Counted from the stretch's first letter, positions 1-12,760 are shown. The stretch: DNA of 64,000 bases from Hedera helix (GCA_947179155.2 OX359285.1:10646010-10710009), one strand, 5' to 3'. The notes: generated by a model from the sequence alone, not told the origin. Translations and numbers: made by a program.

Positions 1-1200
1 AATCCAGGAGATTTGGTGAGGAACGATAATGGGGATGTTTACTGGTCATTTGATTATGGGTGAGGATGAAGGTTTTTCTGGATCTCTGAGAAGAGAGAAC
101 GGGATTGGGAGACGATTTTTTTTTTTTTTACTTTTGGAGAAAACAACTGTTGGAGTGGCGATTGATTTGAAAAGAAAGGGTTTTGATCAAGGGCGCGGAG
201 CTCTAAGGATTAAACAGGGGAGATGTGTGTGGCAGTTAGGGTGACGTTAGACCTGTTTGGCAATTGGGGGGAGATTAATTTCAATAATTTAAATTTAATG
301 AATTTCGATATATTTGGAGGTGTTACTCTCATATTTCGCTTCAAAATAGAAGAATAGGGAGCAATGTTGAGATGTGATTCATTGGGCTTTATATTTTTAA
401 CTGTGAGCCTGTGGTTATTTTCATATATGTTTTGGGCCGAGTTGTTTCTATCTCCCCCAACAGGCCTGATCACAAAGTAGGTAGTCTGCTATTTTCACTC
501 ATGAAGGGCTGATGGGAAGGGCTGATAGGGCATCTGGGCCATTTTATCAACTTCCACAGACTGTGAATCAGATAGTAGCTCATGCTAGTATCTCTTCTTA
601 TTGGACAGATTGGAGTAAGTGACAGAAGACGTCATGTATCCACTCATGAAGGGATGATGGAACGTTCGACGATGCATGAATGAGTATATACAAACTATCT
701 CTCAGAAAAATAGAGGTAAGAGTTTTTCTTGAAAAAATATACACAGAAGCTATCAAATATCTTTCAAGTTCCAGCATATATTTTAGATCCTTCATTGTGA
801 CGTTAACCGCATGAACTTACCCTCACATCAGAACATCTCCGGACGGCCCAAGCCGCGACCATTTTGTGAGGTGATAACGATTTACTACGTGTACAAATAT
901 CTTACTGACCAGTGATCTCAGTAGGAACAAAAATTAAACGTCAACAATTACTCACCACATTTGGATTTGGTGCCCTTTTTACAACGAAGGAAAATAAGTT
1001 TTCACTCTTATTAACGAAAAGGACCTTACCCAACTTAATATAACCTTGTTATGAGATGATTTCGATTATAGAAAATAGAAAATCTGAGGAATTATCTTGT
1101 CAATTTCATTAGACTTTGGATGGGGATGGGGACAAAACATTATCAAACTGCGAAAAAACAAAGATATTAACATAGATGTAGATGACCAAGACTTAACCTG
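1..1200. other. Downstream flank of the ARF gene, no gene recognised
   Basis: I see no convincing coding region. A short plus-strand frame at 1-63 ends in TGA and could be the tail of an exon from a neighbouring gene, but it is too short to call. The stretch 249-466 has MITE-like ends (separate entry). The rest is moderately AT-rich single-copy-looking DNA that probably includes the far end of the ARF 3' untranslated region or its terminator; I could not fix the polyadenylation site. Confidence 0.4.
249..466. mobile_element. Candidate MITE with GGCCTGTTTGG-like ends
   Basis: The left end reads GACCTGTTTGG followed shortly by GGGGGGAGAT, and the right end reversed reads GGCCTGTTGGGGGAGAT, so the borders are imperfect inverted repeats about 220 bp apart. 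GGCCTGTTTGG-type ends are common in plant PIF/Harbinger (Tourist-like) MITEs. I could not find a clean target-site duplication, so the superfamily is tentative. Confidence 0.35.
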
Positions 1201-1239
1201 TTAGTAACCCCCGACCCTGAGCGCCTGCTGTTGATACAT

Positions 1240-1580
1240 TTACAAAGACTTTATACCTCAATTCCCAGAAGTGAAATGCTCGGGTCAGTATTAGAAACAA
1301 GGGGAAAATTACAATTACATTCCTTCAGTTGCTGATATAATCGCTCTATTTGTCCATAATCACTATGTAAACAGAAGACACTTACGTCCGTCACCTTGAT
1401 CAACTTCAAGAATGGAAGGCACCAGGTTCTGGAGCATCCGACAGAAGTATTTGTCCCCAGTTTTTGTGATTCAAATGTAACCCCAGAGGGCTTGATGCCT
1501 GACATCTCACCGATTCAAAAGTACTCTGAAAGGCTTGATACCGAAGGACAAGACCAGCTCAAATTCTTTGTTCATAGCTT
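1240..1580 (-). other. Probable 3' untranslated region of the ARF gene
   Basis: This follows the TAA stop at 1583-1581 on the minus strand. It is less AT-rich than the DNA beyond and shows no coding homology. A GTAAGT on the minus strand near 1390 could be the donor of a 3' UTR intron, but I found no proof. The end point is a guess from composition. Confidence 0.35.
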
Positions 1581-3762
1581 TTATCGGTTGAATGAGGCAG
1601 CTGAGTTATCGTCATAGTGTCCTTTCCATGCATTCCCACTGTCACTCCCACTGCAAGCTTGATTCGGGACTGGCATGTTGCCCAAGTCTCCATCCAAGCT
1701 CATCTGCTGTACTTCAGCAGATGATAGTATCTTTATGCTCTGAACATGGCTCACAAACTCGCTGAAAGCAGATAGGAAAGTAAACTTCTAAGAAATGTGA
1801 AAGGGAAAAAGATGAACACAAAGGACTGCTAAGAACTTGGTTCGACTTACTCCCATGGGTCGTCGCCAACAAGTAGTATGTCATTTTCATGATCTACATA
1901 GACAAGTTTCCACTCATTTCTTTGTGGATCTTGTAGTTGCCCCTCAATTCCAAACATGCGAGCCAGATCATGCTTGAGTTCATCATAGCCCTTATAACGA
2001 GTAACGTCAATGGTTCTTCCCACTGAGCCACGTTTTTGAACCTGCATTTGTTTTAAATTAGCATTAGATACTAAAATGCTGTCAACAAATACAGAGGAAA
2101 TGTAAAACCATTGCACTGTAAGCTAGTATTTCTTAAATATTGTCCTTTTTAGCGTGTTTTCAGAATTAAGGCAAGAGACATACCTTTGTGTAAGTTCTCA
2201 TGCGTTGAGTTTGGTTACCCCACAACCCACTACTTAAAACCCCTGCTTCATTCATAGCAACATCAACATCACTTGAACACCCTGGTTTGAACAACATGTT
2301 TGGCACCCCAAATGATTGAGAATCAATAGCAGTTGACAGCTCCGTCTCAATATCTCTTGGAGTGCCACCATAATTGGAAAGCACATTTTGAGAATCAAAA
2401 CCTCTTGACAACAAAGCATCAGGTGTCAAACCATCCCCATCCAAACAGAAGCCTGGGAGTGAAAAATTCTGGAGTCCACCAACATCCAAGCAATATGAAG
2501 TAGCAGATGAGGAGGCCTCCAATTGATCAGTGGCAATACCTTTGCATTTAGGTTGGTCTGGTCCTTTTGAGTTGGGTTGTTCGTGTTTGATTCGTATATC
2601 AGACCTGCTCTGTAGCTCTTGAACCATCTTAGCAGCAGGACCAATCACTGAATCCTCGAGCAATCCGGCTGGCCCTTGTTGGTTCTTGTTCAGGAAGTTT
2701 GATTGTGCTACCTGAAAATTATTGGTCGAAGGAGAGGTTGAACATGAAGGAGCATCCCCATCAGTAACACCAGAATGGGCTCTGTTTGCCATTAGCGGTT
2801 TATGTTGGCCTAGGAGTTGGCTCACGGGGAACTGTGGTGATTGCAGAAGTGTTGATGTTGACAAACTGTTGCCACTTAATTGCTGCTGAGATGAAGGCAT
2901 CTGTCGTGATTGGCAATTTTGTTGAAGAGGTTGCTGCTGTAGGGGCAACTGCGGCTCCAGACGAGGGCTTACTGGGGACAGTAGTTGCTGTTGGTGCTGT
3001 TGTAATTTCTGCAGCAGCTGTAGTTGTAGCTGCTGCTGCTCTGAGAGGCTCTGCTGTAGTGTATGCTGCAGTTGTGGTCTCTGCGACAAGCTCTGTTGCA
3101 GAAACTGCATTGGGGGCTGTTGTAATGGTGGTTGTTGCTGCTGAGACCTAGTCTGTTGTTCCACTGGTTGCTGAAACTGCAAGTCTTGTGGTAAAGATGT
3201 CGACTGAAGTGGATTCCTAATAGCCGAGGGGCTGTTTTGCTGCAATTGTGCATTTCCCGTCAGTAGTTGTTGCTGCTGAAGCTGAGAGTAGACAAGTGGC
3301 TGTTGTGAATTTTGAGTTGGGATCTGGTTAGGGGAAGCTCTGCTCGTGTTAACAAGAGAAGATTGTAATATCTGTTGTTGCTGATGCAGCTGTTCTGGAT
3401 GTTGTTGCTGCAATTGTTGCTGCGCTGGTTGCTGCTGTCCCTGCTGGGGATGTAGCTGTTGCTGCCCCTGCTGGGGATGTAGCTGTTGCTGCCCCTGCTG
3501 GAGCTGTAGCTGTTGCTGCCCTTGCTGGGGCTGTAACTGTTGCTGCCCCTGCTGGGGATGTAGCTGTTGCTGCCCCTGCTGGAGCTGTAGCTGTTGCTGC
3601 CCCTGCTGGGGATGTAGCTGTTGCTGCCCCTGCTGGAGCTGTAGCTGTTGCTGCCCCTGCTGGGGATGTAGCTGTTGCTGCCCCTGCTGGAGCTGTAGCT
3701 GTTGCTGCCCCTGCTGGGGCTGTAACTGTTGGTGCTGGTGCTGGTGCTGGTGCTGGTGCTGG

Positions 3763-3807
<45 letters not shown>

Positions 3808-6800
3808 GAAAGTTGCTGTTGGGAATGTTGCGGCTGATGTAGCTGGTGATTGGCAGAAGACTGCAAAAGTTGCTGCAGCTGTTGCTGCTGCTGCCATGCC
3901 AGAGATGACTGCTGTATTTGACCACCCGGTTGGGTTTGTTGATTTGCTTTGCTAAAGTGGAGATTTGGTACAGATAAGGCAGGAGCTTGAAAATTCAATA
4001 ACTTAGAGGGATCATCGTTGCCAAGGTTACTTAGCTGTCCAGTTGAAGAAACAATAGGAGGAAATAATCCTGGATGAGTGCCTGGGAAACGCTGATTCTG
4101 TTGCATGGTCATCCATTGGACTAAACTCAAACCAGGGAGTATTGAGTTTGACGCATCCTTCATGCCAAAGTCATCAAGCCAGGGCATGCCTCTCTTAAAA
4201 GCATTCTCTATGTCAGAATCATCATCTGTAAAAGCACTCAGTTATGGAAAATGTTGGAAGGTCGGACAAGACGATAGTAGTTCACATTCAGAAATAATGG
4301 TGGAAGCATTCAACGGCTTTGCAAGTCTACTCATTACAAGAAATAAACTTCCGAATTTTGTTACTACATTAATTTAACTATTTCCACGTGAGATTTCAAC
4401 CAAGCACACTTCGCTGAAAATTTTCAGTCATGATTTTCAGTGATGTGTACCCATGAATGTTGTTAACAAGGGGTAGAAACATGGGTATGAGTCAATTTAT
4501 GGGACATTAAAAAAGAATATGTTAAGTAACTTATGAAAGTTCTTTGCTTTCTTATTTATGTTTTGTCTATGAGGAAAATTCACTTGTTAGAAAAATTAGT
4601 AATAAAAAGAAATCTTGTTTTTTGAGTCGCTACTTAAAAGAAAGAACAAGTACACCATAAGATCAGAAGTCAAAAGACGGAGTACAAGTTCGACATTTAT
4701 CTCCACAAAAACCAAAAAGTAGCAGCTCCTTGACATGCATACTTCAGTAAAATGACACCCAATTAACTACATCATGATGGGCCCAAAACCAAGTAATCAA
4801 GTAAAGGGGTACAGGGTCCTTCAAGTGCAATATAGAAAAAATTTAACACTGAAATGCTGGAGTTCAAAGAAAATCCTTATAATTTACTTTATATTGTATA
4901 TATGGTACCTGGTAACCCTGGCTGTTTAGGGAACTTGGGTCTGAAAAATGGAGGTGGACATATGTAGAAAGGAGTCATAACAGGCTCAATGTCCCATATT
5001 GATACTCGGCTAGGACGTTCCCCAGCTGTTGATTCATCCCATCCAACCTGCCAATAATACAAATGCTAGTCAGGTACGGATGCTAATACAGAATATAGGA
5101 ACTGACACAAGACTAGTTTTAATAAAAATATAAGTAATGCAAGAATATAAGTATGAAGAGGAAAAAGGTGAGAGAATATAAACAATTTAATGCATTTGTT
5201 AGATTTAGAAAATGCCAATTTACTCCAGAGGAGGTGACTAGGTATGAAGTGGCAACTACGTTCAGTAAGCTCAATTTAAAAAAAAAAATTACTAGCAAGA
5301 TTTCAATAATATGTAACCAAGCAGTGTTCATAAGCTGCAAAGTTTCTGTTATAAGAAGCTGAATGGCAGTGTAAATTCATGTAGCTCTATCCATATATTT
5401 ATAATAGTGCAGAATGCCAAACTAGGCAAAAAAAAAAAAAAATAGTCAATGACTTTTTAAGACAGACAAAGGTCCACCTTCAGCACTGTACTATGCACTC
5501 GTCAGGAACTAGAAAATCCTGATTCATACATATGGGCCTCCAATGGTATGACAATACCTGAAGATTGCGCCATTGTGAACTTTTCCATCGAACAGGATCC
5601 AGATCGCTGATGCCAGAGATCGTACCCATGTATCTGCGCACTCCTGACTCCTCCGTCTCGAACATCATTCTAAACCTCATGCCAAGTGAAACTTGGGCAT
5701 ACATTGCTTTATTATACTTGGCTAAAGGAATCACAAACTCAGACGGGCTGGCCCTGTATAAATTAACTGAAATAAGAATTTGAAACCCAAAATGTTCAAT
5801 ACAAGTAATCATATGAAATACCAACTTAAATGTTTCTATAGTACCTTGGATTGTAATATATGGTAAAAGGGCTGTTATTCGCAGCAGCATGAGCTGCCGC
5901 CGCAAGAATTCCAATGTGCATGCTGTCACTGGATATAACAGATGAGGAGAGAGCAGGCTGCTGTCTATTAGCACGTCTTATACCCAAGAGAAGATGCAAT
6001 TTTTCATCTCTACATCCAGCCACGTACACTCAGAAAACAGTACTATAAGTGAAACAGAAACATGCAAAAAGTTTGTTGACAATCATCTTTCTCATACCGT
6101 ATAAATAGGACAGAATCACCAGCAAAGAGTCTTTTAGAGCTAACAAAAACGCTCCAACCTGTTGTCAACAGGTGCCTTTTTGGTTGGCCTGAAATAAAAA
6201 CATAGCAGTTTTAAAGTATGCTTAAAGACCTTAGTATCTCTTAAAAAACAACCATGATGGTTTAGGTCATCCAAGTTTTGCCCAGACATGAGCATTGATG
6301 CTAGCCTCTTTCATGCATGAACAGGCATCTCAAGAAAATTAGATATCTCAATATTATGGAGAATAAAAAAAGCAGCACATTGGTAGGCAAGAATGAGGCT
6401 ACCACCCAAAAAATAAAAGATAAAAAGGAAAATTAAAACATAAGAAGAGGAACCAATATGTTCCAATTTCCACAATTCATGTATTGATGCAGTCCGATAT
6501 ACTAGCCAGCTGCAATTTTCCTTAACAACCATATTTAGTAAGAGGAGCTCAAATACAGACGCCCACAGACTAAAAAAATGGATACTTTAAGGCCATGGAG
6601 TATCTGTATTAGATACTGATACTCCCGGATACTTTTTCTGACATTTTCCAGCCTTTCATAATATGAAAAGAAAATTATTCATATAATTTCAGACCCATTT
6701 AAACTTTTTGGGCACTCATTAAATCATGTCTAACAAACATTAATACTAACACGTTACTCTCTTTTTTTATTACAAAAGGATGTAAAATGAGAATAACTGC

Positions 6801-9621
6801 TGAAAGAAACAAAAAGCTAGTTATGTACAAACTAAATATGAGATAAAGGACAAAGATTTTATCAAATGAATGTGTGGAAGGCGGGTGGCTAGTCATCATA
6901 ATTATTGCACATCTTAAATACATGTAGAAAAATGTAAGCAATTTTTTATTTTTATGTTCTAAAATTTAAATACAGGTAGAAAAATGTATGCAAAGTTTAA
7001 TGTATCGCCTACATATCCGTACTATTCTTTATCAAAATATTAGTATTTAATTGTGTTCATACCATGTAAGTATCCATTCGTCTTAAGCCCACAGGTTTGA
7101 TTAATATAATCATAGAAAGAACATAATGGAGTGCATATCTATCTCATAACTGTCCGTTAAGGGATAATCTTCTGACTTTCTCCAGATAGAAAGAGAAATG
7201 AAATTATGGTCCCATTTCCATTGCAGCAAGAAAGAAGGAATATCATAGCTTGGAAACAACAAAAAAATAAATAAAAGCACCTATGGAACATGAATAAAAG
7301 CTTGGGAAAAAAAGAGAGGATGGAGCAAAAGAAAATTTATGATGGGGAAATACCTCGATAGATATGTCTGAACGTCCATGTCTGGTCATGTAAATCCCTA
7401 GCTACTATCTCTTGAGCAGGGGGTTGCATTGAGAAATCCTACAAAACACTTCTCTAATGAACACTGGTATACCGAGGACGGCCCATTGTGACAGTAGTAG
7501 GCATACTAAACAAAATTATAAAGCATAGCACATACTAGAGGTGGAAAAATCTTCTCAGCTGCTCGACGAGGTACAGAGAATCCGCCGTGAGTGCTTGTGT
7601 CACTAGCTGTAAGAGTTTTACAGAAGAACTCAGTCGGTTGCCTGTTTTGTTTGAGTCCCAGATCAGACGCAAGTAATGCTTCCTGGTCATACTGCAGTAA
7701 TAATATCCCAAGCTGTTATTTAGATAACTTGATGTGCTACATGCTCTTTTTTCCGTGTCAGTTAAGATAAGCAACTAAATTATAAATCAAATAGCTGACG
7801 TACTTTGCTTACTGGTTGAAGAGTCATCTGCGCATAGACCTCGTCAGTTTCTGCATCAGCCTAATCCAAATGAAAGATAAATAAGTTGTCACTTGAGTTA
7901 TTCACAAAAAGGTTATTCTTCCCAGACCATCACATAATTCTGTAATTGCCTGTATATTGCAAGTTACATAACACTAGTACCGCTCAATGTCAAAACTAAT
8001 GGATTTACCATCCATCTAAATTATTGCAAAAGTAGTATGATGGTCAATTAGAGGTAGAAATAGAATCAACCAAATCATAGAGGAAAGAAATCAAAATACA
8101 AGCTTCTCGTATTATATGATCCCCTTTAGGCTATAAATAACTAGAACAACTAATGACCCATAAAATATATCAATTTAGTATTAGCAACTAAAGATATCAA
8201 ATTTCTTTGCTGCAAAAATTGCATAGCATAAGTTGTCGAGGCTTCCATACATGTAATGTGACATTATGAAGCATGCAGACCAACTTGGAAGGAAGGTTAG
8301 GATAACTTGGGATGCCATCAGTCTCCTTTTGCATTGATGCCGCAACCTAAGAGTAGTAGTTGTCAAAGAAACTTCTGTCAGAAAACAAATGATAGTTTAC
8401 CGTTTTCAATAGGAAAAGAGAAGCAACATACTTGCTCACTGTGGCCTTGAGGAAAGTACACTATGAGACTTCCAACAGGAGGTAAAGAAACCAATGGCCC
8501 ACCACAAGCATGCCATAATTCTGAATTAATCACTTTCCTTTCTCCTGCTTCCATCAAGAGAGGGCATGTAAGTGTAGAAATTAATTGAAATAAATAAATA
8601 TTTGAACTCTTCAAATACACGATCAATTTTCCTTAAAATAGTGAGATATAGAAAGTTCCCTTCCAATAGAAATATGCCAAAAAGTTCACCAATAAACCAC
8701 TAATGAGATGAATTAATATTTTTCCTCGACTCTCAGTATGGACCATGAAAAATGCATGGTAAACATGGTAAGAGAGGAATTTTCTGACCCTTTCCGCAAT
8801 GATCTTTATTGATTTAAAGGCAAAAATCAGAAAGAAGAATTGTTTAACAAGTGATTTGTAGCGACATGGTACAACAAAAAACCTATAGTGAAGATCGGTT
8901 AAAGTTACATAATACATTGTACTTATATCTGCTGTATACTTGGACTAAAACATCAACTTGAATGAAGAACCACGTTTCCCCATTATCGGACACACAATAT
9001 TTTGTAATGGGATGACATGAACCTTTTAGGTTTCGTCCTTGTGGTGGAAAAGTTAACCGTTGATACCACAAAAAAAGACTTTAATATTTATTAAAACAAC
9101 TAATTATATGTAAATTTGGAATATTGAGCATTTAGCTTCAGAAAAATTAATGTTAATATTATTTAAACAAATAATTATATTTAAATTTGAAATCTTGAGC
9201 AATTAACTTTAAAAAAATAAGGTTTAAAGAAATAAATTTCCTCATAAACATAATTTAAATTTGTATATCAGAAATCTCTTAGATTTGAAATTAGCCTAAA
9301 TGTTAATACAGATTTTGGGAAAAATGACTACCCTGTTTAGACAATTGAAACAATCAATCAGTCTTCTAAAGTCACAATCTTTAGATGCGTTTTGATATTG
9401 AAGGCAGAAATCATGTACGCATATTAAAAGGCAAACAGGAAAATTTAAAAAAAAACAAACAAAATAGTAACAGTCACAGAGGGAGAGAGAGAAAAAAAGG
9501 GGGACAAAAGTAAAGGAAAACAAAATACTCAAATCAATGAAATAGGAGAAACTCAACCCATCATACAGCACATACCTTCTGCTGAATTGGGAAGATAACC
9601 ATTGGATGGAGGAGCTTTCAT
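1581..9621 (-). CDS. ARF19: Auxin response factor, ARF7/ARF19 clade (transcription activator)
   Basis: Nuclear transcription factor that binds auxin response elements and activates auxin-induced genes when Aux/IAA repressors are removed. Coding exons, 5' to 3': 9621-9576, 8544-8432, 8346-8251, 7860-7804, 7691-7536, 7438-7354, 6188-6098, 6009-5845, 5753-5558, 5047-4909, 4225-2184, 2041-1851, 1761-1581. Every intron is GT-AG and all phases agree; the product is 1,185 residues. B3 domain about 126-230 (HGGFSVPRRAAE, FRHIYRGQPKRHLL), Auxin_resp domain about 252-340, Gln-rich middle region about 400-1050, PB1 domain about 1058-1146 (VQKRGSVGR basic face, YVDHENDILLVGDDPW acidic face). SLVQWM before the Gln-rich region and the SFNR C-terminus fit the ARF7/ARF19 clade; I cannot separate ARF7 from ARF19 without a tree. 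Start: MKAPPSNGYLP matches the family, although an in-frame ATG lies three codons upstream (9630). Oddities: WHACGGPLV where ARFs usually have WHACAGPLV, and PWDEF where PWEEF is usual, the Asp codon being split across the last intron. Confidence 0.95.
3429..3725 (-). repeat. 27-bp coding minisatellite in the ARF middle region
   Basis: Eleven in-frame copies of a 9-residue unit (LQLQQGQQQ or LHPQQGQQQ, with LQPQQGQQQ variants) lie in exon 11, about residues 549-647. The two main unit types alternate, giving a 54-bp higher-order period, which suggests growth by unequal exchange of unit pairs. The copies are nearly identical in DNA, so the array is young and probably length-variable between individuals. 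Confidence 0.95.
3730..3806 (-). repeat. CAG/CAA and CAC/CAG runs coding polyGln and Gln-His
   Basis: Directly N-terminal to the 9-residue array, the ARF encodes an uninterrupted run of about 15 Gln followed by about five His-Gln pairs (about residues 522-547). In DNA this is a (CAACAG)n block next to a (CACCAG)n block. Gln-rich regions are normal in activating ARFs; the regular His-Gln block is less usual. Confidence 0.9.
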
Positions 9622-10150
9622 ACTTAACATAAACACTACTTGAAGAAGATATGAGGCGCTAAGATTCAACAATTGATTGATTCACCATCAATTATTAAAT
9701 GCCATTTAATTTCCAAAATTCCATAGCAGAATCCAGAAGCTTCTTGAGTTGGCGCGAAATGAAAAAAACCCAACTTATCAATTCCCTAATCCCGAACTTG
9801 AAAATTTAAACTAAAAAGGAATTTTCAGCACGGAAATGCCGGGAAACAACAGAATCCAATTGAAATCAAATCCCGCCGAGGATTTAGCGAAGACTGGCGA
9901 AAAATAGCACCTACTTACCAAAAAACTGAAAGCTCCGGCAGTAGACTTTCTAAATTTCTTCGCCAGCGAAACAGGTCAAATACCAAAAACGGAAAGGTAA
10001 AGCTGAGAGAGGCGCGTAAAGGGATTAGAGCGGAGGATGAGGAGGCACGGAAATCGAGGTAGGGAGGAGGAAGGGGAGGGATCACGGTTGGTTGGGGAAT
10101 CTGGGAACTAACCGGAAAATCTGATGGCAATGAAATCGGGTCTGCGTTAT
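9622..10150 (-). promoter_or_regulatory. ARF 5' leader with three short upstream ORFs
   Basis: Between a candidate TATA box and the ARF start there are three short ATG-initiated frames on the minus strand: 9724-9695 (9 codons plus stop), 9705-9688 (5 codons plus stop) and 9688-9659 (9 codons plus stop). They would precede the main ATG if the leader is unspliced. A consensus donor GTAAGT lies at 9918-9913, so a leader intron could remove some of them. Upstream of 9913 the leader is CT-rich on the coding strand, as in many plant leaders. Confidence 0.4.
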
Positions 10151-10207
10151 AGCTGCAGCTTAAGCTTTGAGTTGTACAAATAATTTATGCAACTTACATT
10201 GTTATGT

Positions 10208-10226
10208 TTTTATTTATTTATAAATC
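10208..10226 (-). promoter_or_regulatory. Candidate TATA box of the ARF gene
   Basis: The minus strand reads TTTATAAATAAATAAAAAC here, about 590 bp upstream of the start codon. The surroundings are AT-rich, so a chance match is possible. I did not find a convincing TGTCTC-type auxin response element close by. Confidence 0.25.
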
Positions 10227-10230
10227 TTAT

Positions 10231-11440
10231 TACTTGTAAATAAACTAGAGGAGATAGAGATTGTTACCGAAGGTTTAAAATAAAAATTCCGTACTTTGCC
10301 CTAAGCGGGCAATGGACGTTACTCTCCCTCCCATTGCTCATATGTCCTTAAAATTACAGTCTTATTTACAAGTTAAGGGGTAGGTCATGTGGGATAACTA
10401 CGGAAATTTGATATATTTGATATTTAATTATTGATAATAGAAATTTGTCATATTTTATTATTTTTTATTTGATAAAAATTATTTGATTACAGTAATAATT
10501 GTTACGAGTGTTTGGTACAAATTATTAGGATGATCGACTCATATTACCAACTATCCAAGATGATAATTTCAAATAACCTGTAACAAATTTTCCCTAAACG
10601 TAATCTAAAATATAAAAAATTGACGACTTCAACTTTTTTTAAGAAAGAATAGTTAGTAATTTATGTTTTGTACATACATGATTATGATATAAAATAAAAC
10701 ATGAATAATTTTATTAGGTGTCGTTTGGGGGATTAAATTTTGGTATCAAAAAAGTATATTAAATAATGTGTTCTCTTTACATTGATTTGGTATATATTTT
10801 GCGATTGACTATATTATAAAATATTATTAAAATATTTAATATTATCGAGATTCATTTGAGACCTAAAAAATAAAACTCCTAGCATTACACAGTTTTATAT
10901 GCATAAAGTATAATTTATAAAGTATGGTTGCTTACATTTTTCAATCAAAGAATACACGGACCCTAATAATCCATACTTAATATACTTTTTATTTTTTTCT
11001 ATTTCAAAGTTAAACATATATTTATATTTTTAACTAATAAAATGACATAAAATATATTCTTGATTGTTGTGACCATTACTGCTGTTATGGGTATATTTGA
11101 AAAATAAAGTTTCCCCTTGAGAATATTGTGTAAGAAATTTGCAAGTGGGATTCTAGATTTTAATTGCAGCATATATCTTATAATTCTATACCATAATCTT
11201 GGAGATAATTCAAGATATATAATATATTCTTCATATGTCATATCATCGGTTAAATTTCCGATTTCCATCCACAAATTCTGATTGGTGGATAAATTTTGTT
11301 TAGGTTTGTCTTGCCAAACGGATTAGCTGATACCTGTAGCCTAATCTTCTTCTGGTCTTGTTTTTTTTTTTTTTTCTTAATAAACAACAATAAATTTAAT
11401 ACATCCGGCCACCTTGATAAAAATGATGCGATTAATTTAA
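10231..11440. other. Intergenic DNA upstream of the ARF
   Basis: AT-rich sequence without recognisable coding potential. GTGTCGTTTGGGGG near 10718 resembles the end of a MITE, but I could not find its partner or a target duplication. It probably includes distal ARF promoter sequence. Confidence 0.4.
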
Positions 11441-12760
11441 GGGGTGTATTCAATTAGGATTTGTAAGGACTTATAAAGACTTTAAAAGTTTAGTTGTATT
11501 CAATCAAGACATTTAAAGAGTTTATAAAAGTTTAGTGGTATTTAATTACAACTTTTCCAATGTTTTTAAAAGTTATGTGGTATTGAATTAAGACTTTTAC
11601 AAAATCTATAAAAGTATTTCGGTATTCAAAAAGTCATAGATTTTAAAGATTTCTATCAAATGGTGGAGTTTGATAGAGTTTAAAACAAGATTTATTCATA
11701 TTCAAAATCTTCCAAAATCTGGCCTCATGCCCAAAGACTTCCAAATATTTGCCAAAAATTTTCAAATATTTGAGAAAGGGAGAAGATGAAAATAATATAA
11801 AATAAATACAAATAAAATTAATAAAAACACATAATAATAAATAATTTTCCTAAAATAATAAAAATACTTAAAAACTAACAAATAAAAATAGTATAAAATA
11901 ACATTAAATAATATAAATAATATAAATTAATTGAAAACTCACAAAATATATCAAAACCAAATTAAAATAAATATTAATACATTTAAGTACAAAATAATTA
12001 CAAAAACTTAGCATTTAGGGAATAAAAATATAGCATAGTCCATCCTCATCAGCTGTGTAAACTTACATGTTAGTATTGATTTAATATATTTTGGGTGTCA
12101 TTTATACTGGTGATTTGAAAATGTCTCCTATAAAACTTTTGATAAATAATGATATACTAAGTAAACTGTCTAATAGAATTGTTCGCATTTTAGCAACTGT
12201 TTATATGAAAAAATTTCATGAATAACCCCTCCTTTCATTTGGTTGCGAATATCATTTTATGTTGTTGAGTTAAAATTGTAATTACAATATTTAGGTACTA
12301 GCAATAAAAAAACAATATAAAATTTTAAAATTCTATGTGGTTTATAAATTTTTTTCATTATAGGGCAGTGTGTAATTTTCTCTAAATCAGTTATCCCCTT
12401 AATTTTTTTATCCATTTGTGATCATTGAGTTATGCGATACTCTATTATGTCAAATGTGTAAAGATGGGGATGTTTCTAGACCAAACTAATCTATCCAGTT
12501 TATCATTTCTATAGTTTTCTTCAAAGCATATTGCCCGACATTTTCAACAAAATGCTTAATGATGTAAGCTACAAGATATATTAAAAGTATATCAAAGTCT
12601 TTAGTAAAAAGTCTATAAAAGTATGTCACTTATTTCATGGAGTCTTTAAAAGTCATTTTAAAAGTCTTTAAAGTCATTAAAAGTCAACGAACTCTACAAA
12701 AATCTGTCACTTAAAAAAATCTTTAAAGATTTTTAAAAGTCTTAATTGAATACACCCCCC
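11441..12760. mobile_element. Non-autonomous PIF/Harbinger-like element, 1.3 kb
   Basis: The left end GGGGTGTATTCAATTA and the right end, reversed, GGGGGGTGTATTCAATTAAG form terminal inverted repeats. They are flanked by TAA on both sides (11438-11440 and 12761-12763), the 3-bp duplication typical of PIF/Harbinger. Both subterminal zones are packed with diverged copies of a motif around AAGACTTTTAAA and GGTATTCAATTA, which could be transposase-binding arrays. The core is AT-rich and lacks any transposase frame, so the element depends on a helper. Confidence 0.75.

Noticed and set aside
1..63. Plus-strand frame ending in TGA at the window start as an exon end
   Set aside because: About 20 codons without a recognisable family or splice evidence are not enough.
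2786..3925. Long open frames overlapping the Gln-rich ARF exon on both strands (Ala/Val-rich and Ser/Asn-rich predictions)
   Set aside because: They are other-frame readings of the CAG/CAA repeats. Only the frame continuing the ARF exons has homology and correct splice phases.
9915..10130. Pro/Ser-rich minus-strand frame of 71 codons in the ARF leader
   Set aside because: It begins at TTG, not ATG, and has no recognisable domain. It is probably untranslated leader.
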